Positions 17,982 through 26,555 of a stretch of DNA of 64,000 bases are shown here, in pieces. Position numbers and translations under genes: made by a program. Numbering within the stretch: the stretch's first letter is position 1; every line of letters begins with the position of its first letter. The notes beneath the pieces are model-generated. The model worked only from the letters and a program-made list of their open reading frames with translations, ran no database searches and was not told where the DNA came from. This DNA comes from Gallaecimonas sp045291545. GTDB lineage: Bacteria > Pseudomonadota > Gammaproteobacteria > Enterobacterales > Gallaecimonadaceae. The stretch covers positions 310,001 to 374,000 of the forward strand of contig NZ_CP149514.1 of assembly GCF_045291545.1 (NCBI RefSeq), written 5' to 3'.

Positions 17982-18743
17982 ATGACACTGACGTTCATTA
18001 TCAACGGCCGCGGCCGCCAACGGCAATGGCAATTGCCGTTATGGCTGTTAGCTGCACTGATAGTGACAGTCGTGTTACTGAGCTGGAGCTTGATGCCTGC
18101 GGCGCAAGCTACAGTACCGGCTGCCACCAGCAGTGATCAGCTGGCCGCCGCGCGTTATCAGAATATTCAGCAGCAGCTGGCCGAAACCCGTGCGCAATTA
18201 GCCAGCCTGACAGTGCGGGCAGAGCTGCTGTCCCGGCAGCTGGGGCTGGGGCCGCTACCGGAGGTGCCGGTGCCCGGACAACTGCCGCAACTGGATAAAA
18301 TCTATCAACTGCTTGAAAAATGGCAGGGGCGCCACCATGTCACAGAGCTGACGTCGCCATTAGCACATAGCCGGCTTTCGTCCGGGTTTGGTTATCGTAC
18401 CGATCCTATTAATGGCCAGCGTCGTTTTCACAGTGGCCTGGATATGGCGGCCGGTATCGGTACCCCGGTACATGCCAGCGGCCCCGGTGTAGTGACCTTT
18501 GCCGGTGCTTACGCTGGCTATGGCAAGTTAGTGGAAATTGCCCATGGTAATGGCTTGGTGAGCCGCTATGGCCATAACAGTCAGCTATTGGTGACGCGCG
18601 GCGAACAGGTAAAACAGGGGCAGGTTATTGCCCGGGTGGGGGAAACCGGCCGAGCCACCGGCCCTCACCTGCATTTTGAAGTACAGGCGTTTAACCGGCC
18701 CCGTAACCCGGCAGATTACCTCTATCGTCACGGCGGCCTTTAA
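17982..18743 (+). CDS. Membrane-anchored M23 family metallopeptidase
   Basis: The protein is a putative peptidoglycan endopeptidase or its activator. It has 253 residues: a short basic N-terminus, one membrane helix at about 18–36, a coiled-coil-like stretch (about 50–90) and a C-terminal LytM domain. The zinc motifs are intact, H150-x3-D154 and H229-L-H231, so catalytic activity is possible, unlike EnvC- or NlpD-type proteins that have lost these residues. It occupies the slot that holds secM in E. coli, directly before secA, an arrangement I associate with other marine gammaproteobacteria. Confidence 0.88.
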   Translation: MTLTFIINGRGRQRQWQLPLWLLAALIVTVVLLSWSLMPAAQATVPAATSSDQLAAARYQNIQQQLAETRAQLASLTVRAELLSRQLGLGPLPEVPVPGQLPQLDKIYQLLEKWQGRHHVTELTSPLAHSRLSSGFGYRTDPINGQRRFHSGLDMAAGIGTPVHASGPGVVTFAGAYAGYGKLVEIAHGNGLVSRYGHNSQLLVTRGEQVKQGQVIARVGETGRATGPHLHFEVQAFNRPRNPADYLYRHGGL

Positions 18744-18793
18744 GGAATAATAACCGGCACTCGAGCCGGGCCACATATCGAAAAGACAGGATT

Positions 18794-21511
18794 ATGTTCA
18801 CACAATTTCTCACCAAGATTATCGGCAGTCGCAACGACCGCACTATCAAGCGCCTCGGCAAGGTCGTGGCCCGGATCAATGCTCTGGAGCCACAATACGA
18901 AGCCATGGATGACGACGCGTTGCGCGCCAAAACTGCGGAGTTTCGCAGCCGCCTCGATAAAGGTGAGACGCTCGACGACATTCTGCCGGAAGCCTTTGCG
19001 CTGGTACGTGAAGCCTCCAAGCGTATTTTTGGTATGCGCCACTTCGACGTGCAGATGATTGGCGGCATGGTGCTGCACCAAGGCAAAATTGCCGAGATGC
19101 GTACCGGTGAAGGTAAAACCCTGACCGCCACCCTGTCTGCTTACCTGAATGGCCTGACCGGCCCGGTGCACGTGGTGACGGTGAACGATTACCTGGCTCG
19201 TCGTGATGCTGACACCAACCGGCCGCTGTTTGAATTTCTTGGCCTGACCGTAGGCGTTAACGTTCCCGGCATGGGCCCGGACGAAAAACAGCAGGCCTAT
19301 GCCACCGACATTCTGTACGGCACCAACAACGAGTTTGGTTTTGACTATCTGCGCGACAACATGGCGTTTAGCCCGCAAGAGCGGGTACAGCGCAAGCTGG
19401 CCTTTGCCATTGTCGATGAAGTGGACTCCATTCTTATCGATGAAGCGCGGACTCCGCTGATCATCTCTGGCCCGGCGGAGGATTCGTCCGAGCTGTATCG
19501 TCAGATCAACAGTATCGTGCCGAGCCTCCAGCGCCAGGCTGAAGAAGATAAAGAAGGGGAAATGGGCGACGGCGATTTCACTATTGATGAAAAAGCCAAA
19601 CAGCTCTACCTGACCGAACGTGGCCAGGTACACATTGAGGAAATCCTCAAAGAAAAGGGCATGCTGGAAGAAGATGACAGCCTGTTCAGTGCCAGCTCCA
19701 TTAGCTTGCTGCACCACGTGAATGCAGCGCTGCGGGCGCATCATCTGTTCCACAAAGATGTCGATTACATCGTTGCCGATGATGAAATTGTTATCGTTGA
19801 TGAACACACCGGCCGGACCATGCCGGGGCGGCGTTGGTCCGAAGGTCTGCACCAGGCGGTGGAAGCCAAAGAAGGGGTGAAGATCCAGAACGAAAACCAG
19901 ACGCTGGCCTCCATCACCTTCCAGAACTATTTCCGCCTTTACGACAAGCTGTCCGGTATGACCGGTACCGCTGATACCGAAGCCTTCGAATTCAACCATA
20001 TCTATGGCCTGGAAACGGTGGTGATCCCGACCAATAAACCGATGATCCGTGATGACATGCCGGATCAGGTCTATCTGTCGGCAGAAGAAAAATACGACGC
20101 CATTATCACTGACATCAAAACCCAGCGTGATAAAGGCCGGCCCATTCTGGTGGGGACCATTTCCATCGAATCTTCTGAGCTGTTGTCACGGCTGCTGCGC
20201 AAAGAAGGCATTCCACATCAGGTACTGAATGCCAAGTACCATGCCATGGAAGCGGACATTGTTGCCCAGGCCGGCCAGCCTGGCGCCGTGACCATTGCCA
20301 CCAACATGGCAGGCCGTGGTACCGATATTATTCTTGGCGGTAGCTGGCAGGCCGAGATCGACAAGCTCGATAACCCCACCGACGAGCAAATTGCCCAAAT
20401 CAAGCAGCAGTGGCAAGAACGCCATAACGCCGTGCTGGATGCCGGTGGTCTGCATATTATTGGTACTGAGCGTCACGAGTCACGCCGTATCGATAACCAG
20501 CTGCGGGGCCGTTCTGGCCGTCAGGGTGACCCGGGCTCCAGCCGTTTCTACCTGTCTATGGAAGATGCGCTGATGCGGATCTTCGCCTCTGATCGTGTTA
20601 CCAACATGATGAAGCGGCTCGGCATGGAGCATGGTGAAGCCATCGAACACCCCTGGGTGAACCGCGCCATCGAAAACGCGCAGCGTAAAGTGGAAGGCCG
20701 TAACTTCGACATGCGTAAGCAGCTGCTGGAGTACGATGACGTGGCCAACGACCAGCGCCGGGTGATCTACGACCAGCGCAATGAGCAGATGGATGCCGAT
20801 AACATCAAAGACACCATCGATGCCATTCGCGCCGACGTCGTAGAAAAAACCATCAGCGCCTATATTCCGCCAGAGTCTCTGGAGGAAATGTGGGATGTAG
20901 CCGGCCTGGAAGAACGCCTGCGCGGCGACTTTATGCTCGCGATGCCCATTCAGCAGTGGTTGGACGAAGACGACAAACTGCATGAAGAAACCCTGCGTGA
21001 GCGTATCCACGAAGTGGTTGAAAATGCTTACCGGGCCAAAGAAGAGCAGGTGGGCGCCGAAGTGATGCGGCACTTTGAAAAAGCGGTGATGCTGCAAACC
21101 CTCGATGGCCTCTGGAAAGAGCATCTGGCGGCTATGGATCACCTGCGTCAGGGCATTCACCTGCGTGGTTATGCGCAGAAAAATCCCAAGCAGGAATACA
21201 AGCGTGAAGCCTTTGAGCTGTTCACCGAAATGCTGGAAAGCCTCAAGCATGATGTGGTGACTATTCTTTCCAAAGTGCAGGTGCAGGCTGAGGAAGACGT
21301 CGAAGCGGTAGAAGAACAGCGTCGTCGCGCCGAACAGGTGCCGCACCAGTACCAGCACGCTGAAAGCCATGCCCTGACCGATAATGAAGCCGCGGAAGCT
21401 GCAGGCGCCGTTGAAACGGTAATGCGTGATGGTCCGAAAGTTGGCCGTAATGACCCGTGCCCCTGTGGCTCCGGCAAGAAATATAAGCACTGCCACGGCA
21501 AACTGGCGTAA
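18794..21511 (+). CDS. secA: Preprotein translocase ATPase SecA
   Basis: SecA is the motor that drives unfolded preproteins through SecYEG. Length is 905 residues. The N-terminal helicase-like domain carries the Walker A segment MRTGEGKTL near residue 102 and the DEVDSILIDEAR Walker B region near 209. The C-terminus ends in the zinc-binding CPCGSGKKYKHCHG motif, which binds SecB and phospholipids, after a flexible acidic linker. It follows the M23 gene by 50 bases, and a terminator lies 18 bases after its stop. Confidence 0.98.
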   Translation: MFTQFLTKIIGSRNDRTIKRLGKVVARINALEPQYEAMDDDALRAKTAEFRSRLDKGETLDDILPEAFALVREASKRIFGMRHFDVQMIGGMVLHQGKIAEMRTGEGKTLTATLSAYLNGLTGPVHVVTVNDYLARRDADTNRPLFEFLGLTVGVNVPGMGPDEKQQAYATDILYGTNNEFGFDYLRDNMAFSPQERVQRKLAFAIVDEVDSILIDEARTPLIISGPAEDSSELYRQINSIVPSLQRQAEEDKEGEMGDGDFTIDEKAKQLYLTERGQVHIEEILKEKGMLEEDDSLFSASSISLLHHVNAALRAHHLFHKDVDYIVADDEIVIVDEHTGRTMPGRRWSEGLHQAVEAKEGVKIQNENQTLASITFQNYFRLYDKLSGMTGTADTEAFEFNHIYGLETVVIPTNKPMIRDDMPDQVYLSAEEKYDAIITDIKTQRDKGRPILVGTISIESSELLSRLLRKEGIPHQVLNAKYHAMEADIVAQAGQPGAVTIATNMAGRGTDIILGGSWQAEIDKLDNPTDEQIAQIKQQWQERHNAVLDAGGLHIIGTERHESRRIDNQLRGRSGRQGDPGSSRFYLSMEDALMRIFASDRVTNMMKRLGMEHGEAIEHPWVNRAIENAQRKVEGRNFDMRKQLLEYDDVANDQRRVIYDQRNEQMDADNIKDTIDAIRADVVEKTISAYIPPESLEEMWDVAGLEERLRGDFMLAMPIQQWLDEDDKLHEETLRERIHEVVENAYRAKEEQVGAEVMRHFEKAVMLQTLDGLWKEHLAAMDHLRQGIHLRGYAQKNPKQEYKREAFELFTEMLESLKHDVVTILSKVQVQAEEDVEAVEEQRRRAEQVPHQYQHAESHALTDNEAAEAAGAVETVMRDGPKVGRNDPCPCGSGKKYKHCHGKLA

Positions 21512-21528
21512 CGGCAGGTAAGATCAGC

Positions 21529-21553
21529 AAAACGGCCTTAATGGGCCGTTTTG
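21529..21553 (+). terminator. Intrinsic terminator after secA
   Basis: A nine-base-pair stem (AAAACGGCC / GGCCGTTTT) with a short loop lies 18 bases after the secA stop. The T-run is short, so termination may be partial and mutT may be read through. Confidence 0.7.
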
Positions 21554-21569
21554 TGTTTGAGGGCAAGCC

Positions 21570-21965
21570 ATGAAAAAACGTATCCATGTCGCCGTTGGCG
21601 TGGTCGAAAATGGCCGGGGTGAAGTGTTCCTGACTAAACGTCTGGCGCACCAGCACCAGGGCGGCAAGTGGGAATTTCCCGGCGGCAAAGTGGAACCGGG
21701 CGAAGCGGTACTGACAGCACTGGACCGGGAGCTTTGCGAGGAAATCGGCATCAATGTGGTGGTGGCAGAGCCCTTGCTACTGGTCGAACATGATTATCCG
21801 GACAAGGCCGTAGCGCTGGATGTGTACTTGGTGCGTGGCTTTGTTGGCCAGCCCCACGGCCGCGAAGGGCAACAGGGCGGCTGGCACGCTATCAGTGAAC
21901 TCGACGAGCTGGAATTTCCGGCGGCCAACGGCCCTATTCTGGAAGCGGTCAAGGGGTTAAACTGA
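21570..21965 (+). CDS. mutT: 8-oxo-dGTP diphosphatase MutT (Nudix)
   Basis: MutT hydrolyses oxidised 8-oxo-dGTP to keep it out of DNA. The 131-residue protein contains a Nudix box from about residue 37: GGKVEPGEAVLTALDRELCEEIG, shown here only by its ends because it follows the GX5EX7REUXEEXG pattern. The N-terminus (KKRIHVAVGVVEN) matches the family. The gene is commonly found downstream of secA, as here. It ends in a hairpin that leads into trxC. Confidence 0.95.
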   Translation: MKKRIHVAVGVVENGRGEVFLTKRLAHQHQGGKWEFPGGKVEPGEAVLTALDRELCEEIGINVVVAEPLLLVEHDYPDKAVALDVYLVRGFVGQPHGREGQQGGWHAISELDELEFPAANGPILEAVKGLN

Positions 21966-21981
21966 TACCCACAAGGGTATC
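21964..21981 (+). promoter_or_regulatory. Palindrome before trxC (hairpin or operator)
   Basis: GATACCC (21964–21970) and GGGTATC (21975–21981) form a perfect seven-base inverted repeat with the four-base loop ACAA. It overlaps the mutT stop codon and ends 13 bases before the trxC start, just before its GGAG ribosome site. No T-run follows, so it is not an intrinsic terminator. It could be a repressor site or an mRNA hairpin. Confidence 0.4.
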
Positions 21982-21994
21982 TTGGAGAACCATT

Positions 21995-22423
21995 ATGGAA
22001 CTGCTGTGTCCTTCCTGTCAGAAACTCAATCGCGTTGCCGATGACCGTCTGGGTGACGGCCCCAAATGTGGTGCCTGCAAAGCACCGCTGCTCGATGGCC
22101 GTGTGATGGCCCTGGACGATGGTAATCTGCGCCAGGCCATCAGTCGCCATGGTTTGCCATTGCTGGTAGATTTTTGGGCCGAATGGTGTGGCCCCTGCAA
22201 AATGATGGCGCCGATCTTTGCTGAAGTGGCCAGTGAGCTGGCCGGTCAGGTCAGCTTCGCCAAAGTGGATACCATGCAGGCGCCAGCGGCCAGTGGTAGC
22301 TATGGCATCCGTTCCATTCCAACCCTGATCCTTTTTCATCAGGGCCAGGAATTGGCACGGGTCAGCGGTGCGTTGCCAGCTGTGCAGCTTAAGCAGTGGC
22401 TGGCGCAGCAACTGGGGCGTTAA
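21995..22423 (+). CDS. trxC: Thioredoxin 2 (TrxC), zinc-binding
   Basis: TrxC is a cytoplasmic disulfide reductase with an N-terminal zinc ribbon. In 142 residues it shows two CxxC pairs for zinc (CPSC near residue 5, CGAC near 26) and the thioredoxin active site WCGPC near residue 64. The zinc ribbon distinguishes it from thioredoxin 1. Family knowledge links TrxC to oxidative stress. The start ATG 21995 follows TTGGAG. Confidence 0.95.
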   Translation: MELLCPSCQKLNRVADDRLGDGPKCGACKAPLLDGRVMALDDGNLRQAISRHGLPLLVDFWAEWCGPCKMMAPIFAEVASELAGQVSFAKVDTMQAPAASGSYGIRSIPTLILFHQGQELARVSGALPAVQLKQWLAQQLGR

Positions 22424-22487
22424 AAATCGGCTAAGCCTGTGTTAAGGCAAAGTCGGCATACTGCGGGTAGCCACAAGGAGAATACGC

Positions 22488-23024
22488 ATGCTGAAAAACA
22501 CGACTGAACGATACGGCTTTCCTGCCCGTGCATTGCACTGGTTGATGGCAGTGCTGATCGTGCTGTTGTTTCTGGTCGGGCTGACCATGGGCCTGCCGGA
22601 AAAAGGCAGCTGGCTGCGCGACACCATGAAAGACGGCCATGTCAATATCGGCGTGCTGACCTTTGTGTTGCTGCTGGTGCGTGCCATTTGGCGCCAGGTC
22701 AATCCCATTCCGGTTGCCGGGCTAACCCCACTCAATGCCAAGCTGGCGCACTGGGGCCATGTACTGCTCTATATTCTGATGGGCCTGTTGATGCTGGCCG
22801 GTATTGGTATTGTCATTACCCGCAGCGGCCCCACCGCCCTATGGTGGGGGTTCAGCCTGCCGGGCTTCGGCGGTAGCTTGCACCGTACTCTGGAAGAAGT
22901 GCACGAAGTGTTGGCCTGGAGCCTCATCACGGTCAGTGCCGGGCATGTGGTTATGGCGGTGGTGCATAAGCTGCAGGGCGACCTGTCGCAGCGGGGGATG
23001 CTGCGCCGGGGTGGGAACAGCTAG
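22488..23024 (+). CDS. Cytochrome b561 family protein
   Basis: This is a four-helix integral membrane di-heme cytochrome b of the bacterial CybB/YodB type, which passes electrons within the inner membrane. The 178 residues contain four hydrophobic segments and the expected histidines, including RALHWLM near residue 14 and GHVNIG near 44. Its electron partner cannot be told from the sequence. The ATG at 22488 has a good AAGGAG site. No evident terminator separates it from the SulP gene 51 bases downstream. Confidence 0.9.
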   Translation: MLKNTTERYGFPARALHWLMAVLIVLLFLVGLTMGLPEKGSWLRDTMKDGHVNIGVLTFVLLLVRAIWRQVNPIPVAGLTPLNAKLAHWGHVLLYILMGLLMLAGIGIVITRSGPTALWWGFSLPGFGGSLHRTLEEVHEVLAWSLITVSAGHVVMAVVHKLQGDLSQRGMLRRGGNS

Positions 23025-23075
23025 CCAAGAACTGTACAATGCCGCGCTTTGTTGAGTTGACCAAGGTAGTAACCC

Positions 23076-24542
23076 ATGAGCTGGCGGCAACAGTGGTTTT
23101 CGAACCCCCGCAATGACATTCTCTCCGGGCTGGTGGTGGCCCTGGCGTTGATCCCAGAGGCTATTGCCTTTTCCATCATCGCCGGGGTAGATCCGAAAGT
23201 TGGCCTCTATGCCTCTTTTTGTATTGCTGTGGTCTCGGCTTTTGCCGGCGGCCGGCCAGCGATGATTTCGGCCGCTACCGGTGCCATGGCGCTGGTGATG
23301 ACGACCTTGATCAAAGACTATGGCCTGCAGTACCTGCTAGCCACCACCATTCTTACCGGTGTTTTTCAGATCATTGCCGGGGTGCTGCGCCTGGGTGAGC
23401 TGATGCGTTTTGTGTCGCGCTCGGTGGTAACCGGCTTTGTTAACGCCCTGGCTATTCTGATTTTCATGGCGCAACTGCCAGAGCTGACCAACGTCACCTG
23501 GCAGGTCTATGCCATGACCGCTGCCGGCCTTGGCATTATCTACCTGTTCCCTTATGTGACCAAAGCGGTGCCTTCTCCGTTGGTGAGCATTCTGGTGTTG
23601 ACGGCCATTTCCCTCTATCTGGGGCTGGATGTGCACCGGGTCGGTGACATGGGGCAATTACCAGATTCACTGCCGGTGTTTCTGTTCCCGGATGTACCGC
23701 TGAACTGGCACACCTTCACCATCATCGCGCCTTATGCGCTGGCGCTGTCGATCGTCGGTTTGTTGGAGTCGATGATGACCGCCACTATCGTTGACGATTT
23801 CACTGACACCAGCAGCGACAAAAACCGTGAGTGCCGTGGCCAGGGCATGGCCAACATCGCTGCCGGCTTTCTCGGCGGTATGGCTGGCTGTGCGATGATT
23901 GGCCAGTCGGTTATCAACGTGAAATCCGGTGGCCGAACCCGGCTGTCAACACTGGTGGCCGGGGTATTTTTGCTGATTTTGGTGGTGTTCCTTGGCAAGT
24001 GGGTGGCGCAGATCCCCATGGCGGCACTGGTAGCGGTGATGATCATGGTGTCCATTGGTACCTTTAACTGGGCTTCTATTCGCGATCTGAAAAAGCATCC
24101 ACTGAGCACCAATATCGTCATGCTGTCGACGGTGGTGGCGGTGGTAGCGACGCATAACCTGGCGATTGGGGTCGGCATTGGTGTTTTGCTGTCAGCGCTG
24201 TTTTTTGCTAACAAAGTGGGCCGGGTGCTCTATGTGGGCAGCCAGCAGCAGGGCGAATGGCGCGAATATCAGGTGGTGGGCCAAATCTTTTTTACCTCTG
24301 CCAATAAGCTGGTTGACGCCATTGATTTCAAAGAAGCCACGGCGAAGGTGCGTATTGATGTCAGCCGTGCCCATTTCTGGGATCTGACCGCCGTTGAGGC
24401 GCTGGACAAGATTGTCATCAAACTGCGCCGGGAAGGCACGGAAGTCGATATTGTCGGCCTCAACGAAGCTTCTGCAACCTTGGTTGATCGCTTCGCCGTA
24501 CATAACAAGCCGGAGGCCGTTGAACGGCTGATGGGACACTAA
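23076..24542 (+). CDS. SulP (SLC26) family anion transporter
   Basis: This inner-membrane anion transporter is of the SulP type. The 488 residues show the N-terminal signature with VVALALIPEAIAFS, about 12 to 14 membrane helices to about residue 385, and a C-terminal cytoplasmic STAS domain (about 395–488). Substrate (sulfate, bicarbonate or another anion) cannot be assigned. Its stop is ten bases from the start of a universal stress protein, separated only by an AAGGAG site, so the two are almost certainly cotranscribed. Confidence 0.92.
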   Translation: MSWRQQWFSNPRNDILSGLVVALALIPEAIAFSIIAGVDPKVGLYASFCIAVVSAFAGGRPAMISAATGAMALVMTTLIKDYGLQYLLATTILTGVFQIIAGVLRLGELMRFVSRSVVTGFVNALAILIFMAQLPELTNVTWQVYAMTAAGLGIIYLFPYVTKAVPSPLVSILVLTAISLYLGLDVHRVGDMGQLPDSLPVFLFPDVPLNWHTFTIIAPYALALSIVGLLESMMTATIVDDFTDTSSDKNRECRGQGMANIAAGFLGGMAGCAMIGQSVINVKSGGRTRLSTLVAGVFLLILVVFLGKWVAQIPMAALVAVMIMVSIGTFNWASIRDLKKHPLSTNIVMLSTVVAVVATHNLAIGVGIGVLLSALFFANKVGRVLYVGSQQQGEWREYQVVGQIFFTSANKLVDAIDFKEATAKVRIDVSRAHFWDLTAVEALDKIVIKLRREGTEVDIVGLNEASATLVDRFAVHNKPEAVERLMGH

Positions 24543-24552
24543 GGAGAAAAGG

Positions 24553-25404
24553 ATGACCATGCACGTAATGGCCTGTATTGACGGCTCTGCCCACAGCGCT
24601 GCCGTTAGCCAATATGCCGCCTGGGCTGCTGGCCAGCTGCAAACGCCGCTGACGCTGCTGCACATTCTTGACCACCATCACGGCGAACATGCCGGTGACT
24701 TCTCCGGGGCCATTGGCCTGGGGGCACAAGAAGCGCTGATCGAGGAAATGGTGCGGCTGGACGAGCAGCGCTCGAAACTGGCTATGGCCCAGGGCCAGCA
24801 AATGCTTGATGGCACCAAGGCCAGCCTGGCCGATAGTGGCCTTACCATTGACTGTCGCCAGCGCCACGGTGAACTGGTGGCCAGCATCAGCGACATCGAA
24901 GCCGACATCCGGCTGCTGGTAGTGGGCAAGCGTGGTGCTGCCGACCACGCCCACGCTGACGAACTGGGCATGCATGTCGAGCGGCTTATCCGCGCCATGC
25001 ATAAGCCAGTGCTGTTGACCCCGGCAGCCTTCAGCCAGCCCAGCTCGGTACTGGTTGCCTTTGATGGCTCACAAACCACCTGTAAAGGGGTGGAAATGGT
25101 CGCCAATAGCCCACTTTTTAAAGGGTTGCCCTGCCATGTAGTGATGGTGGCTGACAGCAACGCCGACAATCAGGCTCAGCTTGACTGGGCCCTGGTCACC
25201 TTGCGTGCGCAAGGGCATCAGGCACAAGGCGCCATTATCAGTGGCGATGTAGAAAAAGTGCTGAGCGACTACCAACAGCAGCACGAAACCGACATGCTGG
25301 TGATGGGAGCCTATGGCCACTCGCGGGTACGGCAGTTTTTGGTGGGCTCTACCACGACTGCGATGATCCGCCACAGCCGCACCCCGGTGTTACTGCTGCG
25401 CTAA
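24553..25404 (+). CDS. Universal stress protein, tandem UspA domains
   Basis: The 283 residues hold two UspA domains, about 1–145 and 150–283. The second carries the ATP-binding pattern G-x2-G-x9-G-(S/T) (GAYGHSRVRQFLVGST) near residue 255. The first domain has a degenerate version, so only the second is likely to bind nucleotide. It lies ten bases after the SulP transporter and may modulate it or respond to the same stress; that link is inferred from position. A strong bidirectional terminator follows directly. Confidence 0.9.
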   Translation: MTMHVMACIDGSAHSAAVSQYAAWAAGQLQTPLTLLHILDHHHGEHAGDFSGAIGLGAQEALIEEMVRLDEQRSKLAMAQGQQMLDGTKASLADSGLTIDCRQRHGELVASISDIEADIRLLVVGKRGAADHAHADELGMHVERLIRAMHKPVLLTPAAFSQPSSVLVAFDGSQTTCKGVEMVANSPLFKGLPCHVVMVADSNADNQAQLDWALVTLRAQGHQAQGAIISGDVEKVLSDYQQQHETDMLVMGAYGHSRVRQFLVGSTTTAMIRHSRTPVLLLR

Positions 25405-25405
25405 T

Positions 25406-25437
25406 AAAAAAAGCGGCCTAATGGCCGCTTTTTTTTA
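25406..25437. terminator. Bidirectional terminator between usp and nadC
   Basis: The stem GCGGCC / GGCCGC with loop TAAT is flanked by seven A on the left and eight T on the right, so it can end transcripts from both strands. It separates the convergent usp (+) and nadC (-) genes. Confidence 0.9.
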
Positions 25438-25452
25438 TCGTTCTGCCAGTGC

Positions 25453-26301
25453 TCAGTCTTCAAAGCGCATCGACAGGTCAATGGCCCTGACATGTTTGGT
25501 CAGCGCGCCACTGGAGATGTAATCGACGCCGGTATCGGCAATGGCAATCAGGGCGTCGTCTGTTACATTGCCGGAGACTTCCAGCTTGCTTGCCGGGTGC
25601 AGCCGGTCACGTTCTTTGACGGCGGTACGCATATCGGCCAGCGAAAAGTTATCCAGCATGATGATGTCGGCGCCAGCCTGCAGTGCCTCAGCCAGCTCGG
25701 CGAGATTTTCCACCTCAACTTCAACCGGCTTGCCGGGCGCGATGCTGGCAGCCTGGGCTATGGCCTTGGCGATAGAGCCGGCGGCAGCAATATGATTTTC
25801 CTTAATTAAAAAGGCGTCATAGAGGCCAATACGGTGGTTTTTACCGCCGCCGCAGGTAACCGCGTACTTTTGCGCCTGGCGCAGCCCCGGAATGGTTTTA
25901 CGGGTGTCCAGCAGCTGTGTCTGGCGGCCAGCGAGCTTGTTCTGGTAGTCACGGGTGGTGGTGGCGGTACCAGAGAGAAACTGCACAAAATTAAGCGCGG
26001 TGCGCTCGCCGGTCAGCAGCAGCCGGGCCGGGCCGGCCAGGGTGAAGAGGGTGCTGCCGGCGGCCAGCCAGTCACCGTCGGCGGCGCTAAAATGCAACTC
26101 CACTTCGCCACCGAGGGCGGCAAAGGTGGCTTCAACCCACTGGCGGCCACAAAATACCATGTCTTCACGGGTAATTACCCGTGCCCGGCGTAAGCTATCT
26201 GCCGGTACCAGCTGGGCGGTAATATCCATGCTGGCATCAATCTGGCCACCCAAGTCTTCGGCCAAGGCCTGTTGGACGGTCTGCATTATCGGGTCGCTCA
26301 T
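25453..26301 (-). CDS. nadC: Quinolinate phosphoribosyltransferase NadC
   Basis: NadC converts quinolinate and PRPP to nicotinate mononucleotide in de novo NAD synthesis. The product is 282 residues from ATG 26301, which has AAGGAG at the right distance; the earlier in-frame start at 26319 lacks support. Family motifs include the LDTRKTIPGLR segment near residue 136 and the ligand loop KENHI near residue 170. It is divergent from pilA, the usual neighbour. Confidence 0.96.
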   Translation of the reverse strand: MSDPIMQTVQQALAEDLGGQIDASMDITAQLVPADSLRRARVITREDMVFCGRQWVEATFAALGGEVELHFSAADGDWLAAGSTLFTLAGPARLLLTGERTALNFVQFLSGTATTTRDYQNKLAGRQTQLLDTRKTIPGLRQAQKYAVTCGGGKNHRIGLYDAFLIKENHIAAAGSIAKAIAQAASIAPGKPVEVEVENLAELAEALQAGADIIMLDNFSLADMRTAVKERDRLHPASKLEVSGNVTDDALIAIADTGVDYISSGALTKHVRAIDLSMRFED

Positions 26302-26555
26302 CAAACAGCTCCTTGGCAAACGGCGCGCTATTGTAAAATGGCTGTGCCATCAATGTCATGTAAGCATTTACCTGCCAAGGGCTTAGGGGTATGCTCTGGA
26401 GAGAGTTACCGCCGCTGGCTGAGGATGATAAGCACCTCACAGACGGGGTAATTATATTTGACGCACCTCTTGGCTTTTGGCGGATGGGCGTTAATAATTT
26501 GTTCAGCCCAGCTTGCGGGCATGTTAAAACCGAATCGCATAAGAGGGGATTCACC
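26302..26555. other. nadC–pilA intergenic region
   Basis: This 254-base gap, the largest in the window, must hold the divergent promoters of nadC and pilA. The ribosome site of pilA (AGAGGGG, 26542–26548) is clear. I looked for a sigma-54 promoter (GG-N10-GC), usual for major pilins, and did not find a convincing one. I could not identify a strong sigma-70 promoter either. Confidence 0.5.

Noticed and set aside
18740..21496. Long reverse-strand frames opposite secA (419 and 338 residues)
   Set aside because: They lie entirely inside the secA gene on the other strand and encode low-similarity, His/Gln-rich proteins; typical shadow frames of a GC-rich gene.
26302..26555. A sigma-54 promoter for pilA
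   Set aside because: I scanned for GG-N10-GC and found no correctly spaced match.
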